This document shows positions 1 through 8,723 of a stretch of DNA of 64,000 bases, one piece after another. This DNA is from Amycolatopsis sp. EV170708-02-1 (lineage in GTDB: Bacteria > Actinomycetota > Actinomycetes > Mycobacteriales > Pseudonocardiaceae). Within the stretch, counting starts at the first letter, position 1; every line of letters begins with the position of its first letter. The notes beneath the pieces are model-generated. The model did no database searches and was not told the DNA's origin. It saw nothing but the letters and a program-made list of their open reading frames with translations. The stretch covers positions 5,952,001 through 6,016,000 of the forward strand of contig NZ_CP092497.1 in the NCBI RefSeq assembly GCF_022479115.1, in the 5' to 3' direction. Made by a program: the position numbers and the translations under genes.

Positions 1-1
1 C

Positions 2-997
2 ATCGACTTCGGCATCGCCCGCGCGATCGAGGGCAATCACGAACTGACCTCGACGGGCTCGATCATCGGCTCGCCGGGTTTCATGTCGCCCGAGCAGGCT
101 CTGGGTGCCGGCCTCACGCCGGCCAGCGACGTGTTCTCCCTGGGCGCGATGCTGGTGATGGCCGCCGTCGGCCACGGGCCGTTCGCTGGGAACTCGACAC
201 CGCAGATCCTTTACAACGTCGTGCACGCCACGCCCCGGCTCGACGGCGTCCCGATGCCGTTGCGTGCCCTGCTGGGCGCCTGCCTCGACAAAACGCCGTC
301 ACGTCGGCCGGAGCCGCGGCAGATCCTGGACGCGGTCGCGGGTGCGTCCACCGCGCTCGGCTGGCTACCGCCACCGGTCGCGATGGCCGCTGACCAGCAC
401 CGCGCGCAGGCGCGCGCGTTGGTCACCGGAACTCCGGCTCCGAAGAAACGAATGCGCGCCACGAGATGGGTTCTCGCGGCCCTGCTCACGGTGCTGGTAG
501 TGGCCGGTGGTGTGTTCACCGCCATCCAGCTCGGGTCACCGGGTGAGCTTCCCGCCGCCTCCTACGACCGGATGCCCGGCTGGTGCCGCAACTTCACCCC
601 GGACGCGCTGCGCACCGTGTCGGTGGCGCATCCGTATCCCGAGGCCACCGGCGAACACGGCTCCACGGTCAGCTGCGAGTGGATCGGCGAGCCCAACGTG
701 AACCACTTCTATGTCTCCCGTTCCGCCGTGGACGACGCGCCCGGCGAGTTCGAGCGCCGAGCGTCCAACGAAGGCTTTTACCAGGCCTCAGGCAGCACCG
801 TCGGCACTGGCTGCCGGTGGAAGCACAGCGGCCGGGCCGGCGAACTGACCGTGGAACTGCTCGCCCACGACGCCCATGCGCTGGTCAACATCAAGTTCGC
901 CAGCGACCGCCTCGACATGGGCAACGAGGCCGACATCGAAAAAGCACGCCAGCTCCTGCTCCCTCTCGCGAACACCGCGTTGACCAGCGGCAGTTGA
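2..997 (+). CDS. Transmembrane serine/threonine protein kinase, 5' end outside window
   Basis: The reading frame is open from base 2 and lacks its start. It begins in the kinase activation segment: a DFG motif lies in the first codons and an SPEQ motif (the APE equivalent) about 25 residues later. The rest of the C-lobe follows, then a basic linker, one membrane segment (around bases 475-540, preceded by KKRMR) and an extracellular domain of about 135 residues with three cysteines (WCRNF, SCEW, GCRW). This is the standard PknB/Stk layout of actinobacteria: cytoplasmic kinase, single helix, external sensor. The external part has no PASTA repeat and resembles small DUF3558-type lipoprotein domains only in style. 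The stop is followed 87 bp later by a gene pair with type VII secretion motifs, so the kinase may act on or with that system (inference). Confidence 0.85.
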   Translation: MDFGIARAIEGNHELTSTGSIIGSPGFMSPEQALGAGLTPASDVFSLGAMLVMAAVGHGPFAGNSTPQILYNVVHATPRLDGVPMPLRALLGACLDKTPSRRPEPRQILDAVAGASTALGWLPPPVAMAADQHRAQARALVTGTPAPKKRMRATRWVLAALLTVLVVAGGVFTAIQLGSPGELPAASYDRMPGWCRNFTPDALRTVSVAHPYPEATGEHGSTVSCEWIGEPNVNHFYVSRSAVDDAPGEFERRASNEGFYQASGSTVGTGCRWKHSGRAGELTVELLAHDAHALVNIKFASDRLDMGNEADIEKARQLLLPLANTALTSGS

Positions 998-1084
998 CTG
1001 TCAGCCGAATGAAAGCGCTCTGTGAGCGGTCCTCGGTTAGCGTCGCGGCGTTGACAGTCCGTGAGTTTCAGGGGGAGCACGAAC

Positions 1085-1525
1085 GTGACACCATCGACGG
1101 CCAAGCCGGCCACCGGAAAAGGACCGGTCGGCGGCGGAAAGCAGTTCGGTACCGACCTGCACCGGCTCTACCGCGCGGGGCGAGTGCACCTGCCCGACTT
1201 CGCCATCAAGTACGCCGCCGGCACCGCACTGATCCATCAGGCGGGCCAGGGCTTGTCGGCTCTGCGCGAAACCTGCCCGAACCTGCTGGCCCTCACCTAC
1301 CTGAGGCAGCTTCAGGAGGAACTGCAGGAAGGGATGCGCGTCACCGCGATCAGCGTGCACGACGCCGGCGAAGCCCTGGTGAAAGCCGCCGAAGCCTACG
1401 CCAAGTCCGACGACGACGCGCAGGCCGAGTTCAAGAAGCTGATGGCCGATCCGGCCCACCGGGCGGTGCTCGACCGCGGTCCCGCGCCGGGACGCCAGTG
1501 GCAGGCCCCGCCGACGGCCCGGTGA
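1085..1525 (+). CDS. Small helical protein with type VII (ESX) secretion motif YxxxD
   Basis: 146 residues from a GTG start chosen because GGGGGAG lies 7 bases upstream; a longer in-frame start at 1061 has no such site. The protein is predicted helical and lacks cysteines. It carries YAKSD near residue 105, matching the YxxxD/E export signal of ESX/WXG100 partner proteins, and a Pro-rich end. The downstream gene overlaps it by four bases (GTGA) and encodes a protein with a WNG motif. One partner with WxG and the other with YxxxD/E is the known bipartite signal of heterodimeric ESX substrates. I do not recognise a named family. Confidence 0.65.
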   Translation: MTPSTAKPATGKGPVGGGKQFGTDLHRLYRAGRVHLPDFAIKYAAGTALIHQAGQGLSALRETCPNLLALTYLRQLQEELQEGMRVTAISVHDAGEALVKAAEAYAKSDDDAQAEFKKLMADPAHRAVLDRGPAPGRQWQAPPTAR

Positions 1526-2583
1526 GGACGGAAATGTTCGGCGTAACCAGCCACGAGGCTTTTGTTGATTCCCTCGATCGACTTTCCGATTTGCTCCACG
1601 ATGTCCTGGTGATGGACGGTGCCGCCGAGGTGGTCAAGGAGCCGCCGTTCAACAAGGACGTCCTGGTCAAGAATTTCGCGCCGCAGAGCCGCAGCGGCTG
1701 CCAGTATCTGGTCAGGGCTCCGGGGCTGATGACGACCCGGATCGACGGAACCGATGCGCGCAAGGAGTTCGAAGAGGCCCTTTCGTGGGTCAGTGCCGTC
1801 GCGGACGGCAAAGCGGCCGCCGTGGTCCAGGAAGTCAAGGACACCCTGGAACCGATCATGCTGCTGGACTCCGCCCACGTCCAAGAGACCCATCGCCTGC
1901 TCACGGAGGCATGGGAGATATCCCGGTATCCACCGGAGGACTTCGCTGACCTGAAAACCCACGACGACGCCTGGAACGGCGACGCGGCCGACGAGTTCTT
2001 CGGCAACTTCTACCAGCCGCTCCACGGCGTCCGGCAGAACCACGCCAAGGTCGTCCACGAACTCGCGAAACTGCTGGGCGCCACCAACATCGCCATCGAC
2101 CGGATCCAGCAGGACATCTTGTCCTGGCTCGACGGCGAGGAGGTGACGCTGAAAGCCATCCTGGCCACGACGGTCGCCAAGCCGAAGGGCACCCCCTCGT
2201 ACAAGGTGTGGAAGCGCATCGGCGCGATCACCTCCGTGGTCGGACCAGTCCTGGCAAGTCCCACGAATGTGGGTGCGGGCCTGTTCCAGGCCGTGGCCGC
2301 CCTTCCGTCCGCCATCGGCGAGCTGACCGAGCCGGAAGTCGTGACAGGCCAGGCAAGTCCGGCGCCCGACACGATCGTCAACTACATCCCGGAGCAAGCC
2401 GCCGAACTGCGACGGGACTTCTTCGAAGCAGGCGAGGCGATCACAGCCGAGGCGACGAAGATCCTGTCGGAGATCCATGGCCACCAGGAGTACGGCGACT
2501 TCGCCGTCCGGCGGCCGAGCATGGCAGACGGCGTCGACGGGCGCGGATTCCATCACAGGTCGGTCGCCGGGTCCTACGACTGA
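1522..2583 (+). CDS. WXG100-like helical protein, probable ESX substrate partner
   Basis: 353 residues. The GTG start overlaps the upstream TGA (GTGA), implying coupled translation; an ATG at 1534 is an alternative. A WNG motif at residue about 151, followed by DAADEFFGNF and a long helix, resembles the helix-turn-helix centre of WXG100 proteins, embedded here in a longer chain like the LXG or EspB-type substrates. A short Gly/Ala/Pro-rich hydrophobic stretch (about residues 235-265) separates this from the C-terminal part. No toxin catalytic motif is visible. With the preceding YxxxD protein it likely forms a secreted pair; no ESX ATPase (EccC) is present in the window. Confidence 0.6.
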   Translation: MRTEMFGVTSHEAFVDSLDRLSDLLHDVLVMDGAAEVVKEPPFNKDVLVKNFAPQSRSGCQYLVRAPGLMTTRIDGTDARKEFEEALSWVSAVADGKAAAVVQEVKDTLEPIMLLDSAHVQETHRLLTEAWEISRYPPEDFADLKTHDDAWNGDAADEFFGNFYQPLHGVRQNHAKVVHELAKLLGATNIAIDRIQQDILSWLDGEEVTLKAILATTVAKPKGTPSYKVWKRIGAITSVVGPVLASPTNVGAGLFQAVAALPSAIGELTEPEVVTGQASPAPDTIVNYIPEQAAELRRDFFEAGEAITAEATKILSEIHGHQEYGDFAVRRPSMADGVDGRGFHHRSVAGSYD

Positions 2584-2767
2584 TCCAGTGACCTCGGAAG
2601 TCCGAATCCGCTGCGGGCGCACCGCCACGGCCGCAGGTCGTCGCGGCTTCCGCGCGGTTGGTCCGTGAGAGGGCGTGACCGGAGCGGACCTGTTCGCCTT
2701 GATGAACGCCGGAGCGTGGACCCGCACCCCCCTCGGGTAGACGCCTCCCGCCGAGGGGACTTCCGTG

Positions 2768-3757
2768 TCACCGCAGCCAGCCGGTGACTTCTTCGATGAA
2801 CCGGGTCCTGCCTTTCCCGGGCCGGTCCAGGTGCACATGGTGCGTGGCGCCTTCCAGTGTCACGGCGCGCACCTCCCTCGCCGCGGTCAGGTCCCCGGCC
2901 AGTGCCGTCAGATCGGCAGGCCGCGACCAGAAGTCGTACTCGGCGCGCAGCACGAGCGTCCGCGCGCGGATCCGATGTGCGTCCCAGAGCTGGGTGCCGT
3001 TCGCCAGCCGGTGGCTGTCGGCCATGGCGCCCGTCGGGGCGCGGAAGCTCGGCGGCTCGCGGTCCGCGGACGTGGGATCGCTCGCCAGCGCCGCATCCAC
3101 ATAGGACTGAGCGACGCGCGGGTCACGCCATTCGGTCTTGTCCGGCACTGGGATGCTGGAGTCCCACGCGGGCAGCAACTGGGCTCCCGTGCTCAGCCGG
3201 TACGCCCCGGAGGGCGGCGGTCCGCCGAACAGCGGGTGACCCACGGTGGCACCGTAGAGACTGCTGTGCACCACCAGGTTCGCGACCCGGTGCGGGTACT
3301 CGCTCGCGTACCACGCCGCCCAGTGCCCGCCGGTCGCCCAGCCGACGAGGTCCACGCGGCCGGACCGCAACCACCGCACCACCGCCTCGATGTCCTTGAC
3401 TGCCTGCTCACCGGTCACCACGGGCGGGTTCGCCTCGGGTGGCTCGGTCATGGCAGGTGGGCGGGTCGAGCCGCCGTAACCGGTGGCGTCCATGACGATC
3501 ACGCGACGCCCTTCCCTCGCCAGATCCTCGGCGAGCGACCCGCCCGCCACCGGGAGGTCGAACGACGCGACGCCGGGCACCCGCGCGCCGTGCACCAGGA
3601 TCACCGGCCGGGCCCGCTTCGCCGAGTCGAGCCGCACTTCACGAACGTGGAGCGTGCCCGCGCCGCCAGGGATGTCCCAGTCGGCGCGCACGAGGTGATC
3701 CGGCGCCGACGCGGGCATGACAGTGGTCAACAACGCTACGACAAGACTTCGGAGCAT
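2768..3757 (-). CDS. Exported alpha/beta-hydrolase-fold protein lacking the nucleophile serine
   Basis: 329 residues from the ATG at 3757. The first 18 residues form a signal peptide (hydrophobic core, then ASA). The alpha/beta hydrolase fold is clear: oxyanion-hole HGAR, a strand-turn-helix elbow, an acid-containing EYDFW and a late histidine in THHVH. The elbow reads GWATGG where the family has GxSxGG, so the nucleophile serine is alanine; I checked the codon (gcg) in the DNA. It is either a non-catalytic binding protein, uses another residue, or is inactivated. It is divergent from a LysR regulator 75 bp away, which typically controls such a neighbour. Confidence 0.8.
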   Translation of the reverse strand: MLRSLVVALLTTVMPASAPDHLVRADWDIPGGAGTLHVREVRLDSAKRARPVILVHGARVPGVASFDLPVAGGSLAEDLAREGRRVIVMDATGYGGSTRPPAMTEPPEANPPVVTGEQAVKDIEAVVRWLRSGRVDLVGWATGGHWAAWYASEYPHRVANLVVHSSLYGATVGHPLFGGPPPSGAYRLSTGAQLLPAWDSSIPVPDKTEWRDPRVAQSYVDAALASDPTSADREPPSFRAPTGAMADSHRLANGTQLWDAHRIRARTLVLRAEYDFWSRPADLTALAGDLTAAREVRAVTLEGATHHVHLDRPGKGRTRFIEEVTGWLR

Positions 3758-3793
3758 GCCGCCAGGATGCCGCCGCCGGAGACCGGTTCGCCT

Positions 3794-3807
3794 ATTCTGT
3801 ACATAAT
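3794..3807. promoter_or_regulatory. Candidate LysR operator between divergent genes
   Basis: The 75-bp gap between the hydrolase and lysR genes contains ATTCTGTACATAAT, an imperfect palindrome (6 of 7 pairs) centred on TGTACA, and a T-N11-A pattern (3793 and 3805) as expected for LysR-type sites. It is the only AT-rich dyad in the gap. Function is inferred from position. Confidence 0.4.
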
Positions 3808-3832
3808 CGACCCCCATTGATCTGGTGCCGAT

Positions 3833-4717
3833 ATGGATCTCAAACACCTGCGTGCCGCCGTCGCGGTCGCCGACCACCTGCACTTCGGCCGGGCGGCCGT
3901 CGCGCTCGGCATCGCGCAGCCACCGCTTTCCCAGCAGATCAAGGCTCTCGAGACCGAGCTGGGCGTGACATTGTTCGAGCGCAGCACCCGGACGGTGCAC
4001 CTGACCCCGGCGGGCGAGGCGTTCGTGGCCGACGCCCGTACGGCACTGTCCATGGTGGACAGTGCCATACGCGGGGCGCGGGCGGCGGGGCGCGGGGAGA
4101 CCGGCGAGCTGGCGATCGGCATGGTCGGGTCGGCGGTGGCCCACCCGCTGCCCGCGATCGTCCGTGCTTTCCGCGCCCGCTACCCGGACGTGACCCTGAC
4201 CTTTCATGTGCTGCCCACGGTCACGCAGGTCGAGCGGCTCCGAGTGGCAGCACTCGACCTCGGTCTGCTGCGCCCGCCCCTGCCCAGTCCCGCCGATGAC
4301 CTCGAACTGGTCTCCGTCTCTCGTGAACCACTCGTGGCGGTCCTGCCGAACGATCACCGGCTCGCCGGCAGGCGCCGCCTCGCGGTCAGCGCCCTCGCCG
4401 ACGAGCCGTTCGTGCTGTTCCCACGCGTGCTCGGGCCTGGCCTGTACGACGAGATCACCGCACTGTGCAGACGCGGCGGCTTCACACCGAACGTCACCCA
4501 GGAAGCAGTGCAACTTCAGACGATCGTGGGCCTGGTCGCGGCGGGCTGCGGTGTCAGCATCCTGCCCGGCTCGGCCGCCCAGCCCCGGCACGAGGTGGTG
4601 TTCGTGCCGGTCAGCCCTCTGGTCCGGCTGGTGGACCTGGCGATCGCCCTGCCGAAGGCGAACCGCTCCGTCGGAGCGACCAACTTCACCGCGCTCGCGA
4701 AGGATCTGACCCGGTGA
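3833..4717 (+). CDS. LysR-family transcriptional regulator
   Basis: 294 residues, the usual LTTR length. The N-terminal winged helix-turn-helix is typical (LKHLRAAVAVADHLHFGRAA, then QPPLSQQIKALE and LFERS). The remainder is a periplasmic-binding-protein-like effector domain (about residues 90-294) with the usual DLGLLR and VAAGCGVSILP segments. It is transcribed away from the exported alpha/beta hydrolase and probably controls it and itself. The effector is unknown; the hydrophobic small-molecule type typical of aromatic or acid-sensing LTTRs is only a guess. Confidence 0.9.
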   Translation: MDLKHLRAAVAVADHLHFGRAAVALGIAQPPLSQQIKALETELGVTLFERSTRTVHLTPAGEAFVADARTALSMVDSAIRGARAAGRGETGELAIGMVGSAVAHPLPAIVRAFRARYPDVTLTFHVLPTVTQVERLRVAALDLGLLRPPLPSPADDLELVSVSREPLVAVLPNDHRLAGRRRLAVSALADEPFVLFPRVLGPGLYDEITALCRRGGFTPNVTQEAVQLQTIVGLVAAGCGVSILPGSAAQPRHEVVFVPVSPLVRLVDLAIALPKANRSVGATNFTALAKDLTR

Positions 4718-5083
4718 CGACGCTGCGCCACAGGGCGTGGCGAAGGCTTCAGTCGGTGCGGGATCCGACGCCGGACTGATCACCCAGCTCGGAAACGGCG
4801 GCGCCGGATTGGCAGAGCTTCGTCCGCCTGGGTGCGTCCTCAGCCTGCTCGCCCTGGGACCGCCCACGGCGACGAGGTCGAACTCAGCGCAGACCGCGAC
4901 CAGGCCCGCGAAGCGACCGATCTTGCCATCACTCATCGGGACCGGAGCGCCGTACCTGCATCTGTCGTCGATACGGCCGAGATGAGAGGCTGCAGGCCGT
5001 CGAACTTCCACGCGAGTCTTGCGGCACCGATGATCACGCGGCAGGACCGGCGCTTGGCGACCAGATCCGCGTAAGGAGCGCCG
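4718..5083. other. 366-bp stretch without a convincing gene
   Basis: Open frames exist on both strands (for example 82 codons on plus from 4737), but none has a good ribosome site or a recognisable domain. Two minus-strand stretches (about 4930-5090 and 4830-4940) read as protein-like but are in different frames, so they may be debris of an old gene. No hairpin terminator was seen. Confidence 0.4.
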
Positions 5084-5752
5084 ATGAACAAGGAGTCACC
5101 GACTGGCGAGCGCAATCCTCGGAGTGCGGGCTGGTCGTGGTTGACATCGCCCGACGGCGTCATCCTCGACGGTGGCGCCCTGACTTTCGTCCGTCACACG
5201 AGCGTGACCGACGTGTTCCGCGGGTTCGACATCGACCCCGGCTCAGCCAGAACGATGACCGCGAAGCAGGCATTGGCAGACCCGGTACTGCGCACCGCAG
5301 GGTTCGACGAGGGCCCTCAATGGATCCGCGTTGCCGAATCAGGCGACTGGACGGTCGCCGTGGAATATTTTCAGCAGAAGACCCATGTCGACGGCATCTC
5401 CAGCCATCTGGCCAAGGACACCGATGTCGTCTACATCGCCGCCAACGAATCCGAGCCCGCGGTCGTCACCTGGCTCTCACGCGGCGAATACGTCTTCGCC
5501 TTCGAGTGCGGGGCTTCCTACGACTCTCGTGGAGGGCGCCGCCGCCACATGTTCGATGACGCGATGTCCGACGCCGGTCTTCTGGAATTCGGCTCGGGAG
5601 CGTCGATCGGTGACTGCGCGATCGCGATGATGACGATCCTGGGACAGCACCATGGATTCACCCTCACCCCGGCGACAGTCGCCGGACCGCTCCCCACCGC
5701 CTATCGAACCCACCGTTACGCGCCACCACCGCCCGCTTTCGACCGCGGCTGA
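5084..5752 (+). CDS. DUF6461-like hypothetical protein
   Basis: 222 residues starting ATG, with AAGGAG 7 bases upstream. The layout (short N-terminal strand region, DVFRGFDIDP, a central WTVAVEY segment, then VYIAANESEPAVVTW and FAFECG) resembles the DUF6461 family of actinobacterial cytoplasmic proteins, often found near type VII or immunity-like genes. I assign this from pattern memory only. No signal peptide or membrane segment. The C-terminus is Pro-rich. Flanked on both sides by apparently degraded sequence. Confidence 0.5.
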   Translation: MNKESPTGERNPRSAGWSWLTSPDGVILDGGALTFVRHTSVTDVFRGFDIDPGSARTMTAKQALADPVLRTAGFDEGPQWIRVAESGDWTVAVEYFQQKTHVDGISSHLAKDTDVVYIAANESEPAVVTWLSRGEYVFAFECGASYDSRGGRRRHMFDDAMSDAGLLEFGSGASIGDCAIAMMTILGQHHGFTLTPATVAGPLPTAYRTHRYAPPPPAFDRG

Positions 5753-6016
5753 GCCCGGCCAGAACGACAAGAAACCCCTTCTTCGTCCTGCCTCACGACA
5801 GTGGTGAACAGGGTCAGCAGTGACCGCTGCCCTCAGTCGATCTACGGGCCCATCATGCAGGGACCACTTCCAGACGGTCTTTCTTGTCAGTCTTGGACGA
5901 AAGCCCCGCGCCCGCCCTCTGGCCGTATCGTCAGAACTACGTATCCGCGTGCGACGGCCTTGTTCCCGCGGACCCCGGCGCTGTTTGGATCAACCCTCGG
6001 AACCCGGGAGATCGTG

Positions 6017-6201
6017 ATGCGCCGAACACGGTCGCTGCTGACCACGCTGACCGTCGCCATCGCGGCGCTGGGCCCACCGCCATCCGGACCGCGGTGGTAC
6101 TGGCCGACTTCGGCGGGAAAACGGTAGATCCCGGACCGCGCTACCGCGGTTGGCTCACAGACACCTATTTCGGCTCCGCCGACTCACCGCGCTCCTACTA
6201 G
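6017..6201 (+). pseudogene. Remnant of a secreted protein gene (signal peptide plus frameshifted fragment)
   Basis: An ATG at 6017 with GGGAG 7 bases upstream opens a good signal peptide (MRRTRSLLTTLTVAIAAL). The frame then runs into nonsense and stops at 6127. In another frame a protein-like stretch (TAVVLADFGGKTVDP, then YRGWLTDTYFGS) continues to a TAG at 6201. The second stretch recalls the N-terminal part of secreted M6-type metalloproteases (VxxVDF...). The simplest reading is a deletion plus frameshift that left only the gene's beginning. The flanking 5753-6016 holds nothing recognisable. Confidence 0.4.
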
Positions 6202-6230
6202 TGTCGTGACCTCCCTGCTCCGCGTCCGTA

Positions 6231-7886
6231 TCAGCACCGCTGCAGCCAGGCCGCCGTGTCCGGTGGCAGCGACCCGTCGCCGTCGAGCGGCCCGGACACC
6301 AGCAGAGGGCTGCAGCCGCCTGGGAGCGGGACAGGCCGGTAGGACAGGTTGATCATGCACAGCAGTCCATCGCCTCGTTCGAAGAGGAGAGTGCCGTCCG
6401 GGCCGTCGTGCCAGCGGAAATCCTCGGTTCTCAACGCGGCGTTCGTCCTGCGCAGGCGCAGTGCCGCGCGGTACAGGTGGAGCATGGAGGCGGGGTCGGC
6501 CTGGTTGCTGTCGACGGTGTAGGACTTCCAGTCCCGGGGTTGCGGAAGCCACGGGGTGGTTCCGGGTTCCCCGAAACCGAAGGGTGGTGCGTCACCGCTC
6601 CACGGCAGTGGGACTCGGCAGCCGTCCCGGCCGCGGAGGGTGTGGCCGGAGCGTTCCCAGGTGGGATCCTGGAGAGCGGTTTCGGGTAGGTCTTCGACCT
6701 CGGGGAGGCCGAGTTCTTCGCCTTGGTAGATGTAGGCGCCGCCGGGCAGGGCCAGCGTCAGCAGGGCGGCGGCTCGGGCGCGGCGTGTGCCGAGGACGTG
6801 GTCGGACGGGTGGCCTTGGTCCCGCATCGGGGTGGTCACCCCGGTGTAGACGCGGCCGTAGCGGGTGACGTGCCGGGTCTCGTCGTGATTGGACAGCACC
6901 CACGTCGCGGGGGCGCCGACGGTGGCGAGATCGGTGATGCTGCGGTCGATGACCTTTCTCAGTTCGGTGGACTCCAAGGGGCATTTGAGGAAGTCGAAGT
7001 TGAACGCCGTGTGCAGTTCGTCCTTGCGCAGGTAGGCGGCCAGCCGTCCGGGGCGAACGTGCGCCTCGGCCACGAAGACGCGGCCGCCGGGGTAGTCGTC
7101 CGCGATGGCCCGCCAACCGCGGAAGATGTCGTGGACACCCTCACGGTCCCAGTGTGGATGGTCTTCTTGGCCCTCCGCGGCCAGCACGGAGAATTCCGAC
7201 ATGCCCAGATCGGGTAGCGCGGGGTCTTTGACCATGCCGTGGGCCACGTCGATGCGGAAGCCGTCGACGCCGCGGTCGAACCAGAACCGCAGGATCGACT
7301 CGAATTCGTCACGGACGGCGGGGTTGTCCCAGTTGAGATCGGGCTGGGCGGGCGCGAACAGGTGCAGGTACCACTGGCCGTCCTCGGTCCGGGTCCAGGT
7401 GGGACCGCCGAAGGCCGCGTGCCAGTCGTTGGGAGGCAGGGAACCGTCCGGGCCCCTGCCCTCGCGGAACACGTACCGCTCCCGTTCCGGGGAGCCGGGT
7501 CCCGCGGCCAGCGCCTGCTGGAACCAGGGGTGCTGGTCGGAGGTGTGGTTGGGGACGATGTCCAGGATCACGCGCAGGCCGGCTTCGTGGGCCTCGGCGA
7601 TCAGCTGTTCGGCTTCGCCGAGAGTGCCGTAGACGGGGTGGACGTCGCGGAAGTCGGAGACGTCGTATCCGCCGTCGGCCAGCGGCGAGGGGTACCAGGG
7701 ATTGATCCAGATCGCGTCGACCCCGAGGTCGGCCAGGTATCGCAGGCGGGAGCGCAAGCCGGTGACATCGCCGACCCCGTCGCCGTTCCCGTCGGCGAAA
7801 CTACGGATGTACACCTGGTAGATCACCGCGTTGCGCCACCAGGATTCGTTCGCGTCGACCACGTTTCTCCGTTCAGGAATGTCCAT
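6231..7886 (-). CDS. GH13 alpha-glucosidase (oligo-1,6-glucosidase/maltase type)
   Basis: 551 residues, cytoplasmic (no signal peptide). All four GH13 regions are intact: region I DIVPNHTS (about 109-116), region II GFRIDVAHG with nucleophile D213, region III VFVAEAHV with acid/base E274, region IV VLSNHDE with D335. It hydrolyses the non-reducing glucose of imported maltose- or isomaltose-type oligosaccharides. I chose the ATG at 7886; an upstream in-frame GTG at 7910 would overlap the permease gene. It is the last gene of the binding protein-permease-permease operon, 7 bp after the second permease, so it processes what that system imports. Confidence 0.92.
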   Translation of the reverse strand: MDIPERRNVVDANESWWRNAVIYQVYIRSFADGNGDGVGDVTGLRSRLRYLADLGVDAIWINPWYPSPLADGGYDVSDFRDVHPVYGTLGEAEQLIAEAHEAGLRVILDIVPNHTSDQHPWFQQALAAGPGSPERERYVFREGRGPDGSLPPNDWHAAFGGPTWTRTEDGQWYLHLFAPAQPDLNWDNPAVRDEFESILRFWFDRGVDGFRIDVAHGMVKDPALPDLGMSEFSVLAAEGQEDHPHWDREGVHDIFRGWRAIADDYPGGRVFVAEAHVRPGRLAAYLRKDELHTAFNFDFLKCPLESTELRKVIDRSITDLATVGAPATWVLSNHDETRHVTRYGRVYTGVTTPMRDQGHPSDHVLGTRRARAAALLTLALPGGAYIYQGEELGLPEVEDLPETALQDPTWERSGHTLRGRDGCRVPLPWSGDAPPFGFGEPGTTPWLPQPRDWKSYTVDSNQADPASMLHLYRAALRLRRTNAALRTEDFRWHDGPDGTLLFERGDGLLCMINLSYRPVPLPGGCSPLLVSGPLDGDGSLPPDTAAWLQRC

Positions 7887-7893
7887 TGTGTAC

Positions 7894-8721
7894 TTAGCCT
7901 TTGACCGCACCCTGCAGCAGGGCCTTGACGAAATGGCGTTGCAGGAAGAGGAACACGATGATCGTGGGGGTCATGATCAGCAGGGCTCCGGCGTTCAGCA
8001 GGACCTGGTCGGTGCTGTACTTGGTGGTGAAGGCCTGCAGCGCGCCGGCCATGGTGCGTTGCTCCGGATCGTCGATGAGCACGAGCGCGAGCAGGAACTG
8101 GTTCCAGGTGGACAGGAACATCAGCAGGCACAGGGACGCGATCGCGGGCCGGGCGAGCGGCAGGTGGATGTGGACCAGTGCGCGCCAGGAGCCCGCGCCG
8201 TCGATGCCGGCGGCTTCCGTCAATTCCCGCGGGACGTTGGCGAAGTGGGCCCGCATCCAGAAGATCGCGAAGGGCATGTTCAGTCCGATCAGCGGCAGGA
8301 TCAACGACCACTGGGAGCCCAGCAGTCCCATTTCCTTGTTCTGTTCATAGAGCGGCACGATGACGATCTCGTACGGCAGGGTCAGGGTCAGGACGAGCAC
8401 CGTGTAGAAGACGCGGCCGAGCGGGATCTTCAGGATGACGATCGCGTACGCGGCCATCGTCGAGATGAGCACCGCCGCCGGGACCACGCCGAGCACGATC
8501 AGCGTGCTGGACCGCAGCAGTGTCGTGATGTTGGCGACGTTCCAGGCGTCGACGAAGTTGTGCCATTGCGGGTCGGTGGGCCAGCTCAAACCGCTGGGGA
8601 ACGTGCCTTGTGGCGAGAGCGCCGCGCTGACCATGCTCAGCAGCGGGACGACCGAGTAGAGCGCGGCTCCCGCGATGAGGATGACTCCGGGCGCGCGTCG
8701 GCTCATGGTCTGTGCGGGCAT
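7894..8721 (-). CDS. ABC sugar transporter permease, MalG/UgpE type
   Basis: 275 residues with six membrane segments. The EAA loop that docks to the ATPase is EAAGIDGAGSWRALVHI followed by LPL, matching the EAAxxDGA consensus of carbohydrate (CUT1) permeases. The start at 8721 is 2 bp after the stop of the first permease; an ATG at 8706 is also possible. No ATPase gene belongs to this operon, as is common in actinobacteria where a shared MsiK-type ATPase energises several sugar importers. Confidence 0.9.
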   Translation of the reverse strand: MPAQTMSRRAPGVILIAGAALYSVVPLLSMVSAALSPQGTFPSGLSWPTDPQWHNFVDAWNVANITTLLRSSTLIVLGVVPAAVLISTMAAYAIVILKIPLGRVFYTVLVLTLTLPYEIVIVPLYEQNKEMGLLGSQWSLILPLIGLNMPFAIFWMRAHFANVPRELTEAAGIDGAGSWRALVHIHLPLARPAIASLCLLMFLSTWNQFLLALVLIDDPEQRTMAGALQAFTTKYSTDQVLLNAGALLIMTPTIIVFLFLQRHFVKALLQGAVKG

Positions 8722-8723
8722 GC

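Noticed and set aside
583..1521. 5' extension of the WNG protein frame
   Set aside because: Overlaps the kinase sensor domain and the YxxxD protein in other frames; the product is Arg-rich shadow sequence.
3758..5011. N-terminal extension of the alpha/beta hydrolase frame through the lysR gene
   Set aside because: It runs antisense to a complete LysR gene, and the signal peptide at 3757 is an obvious true start.
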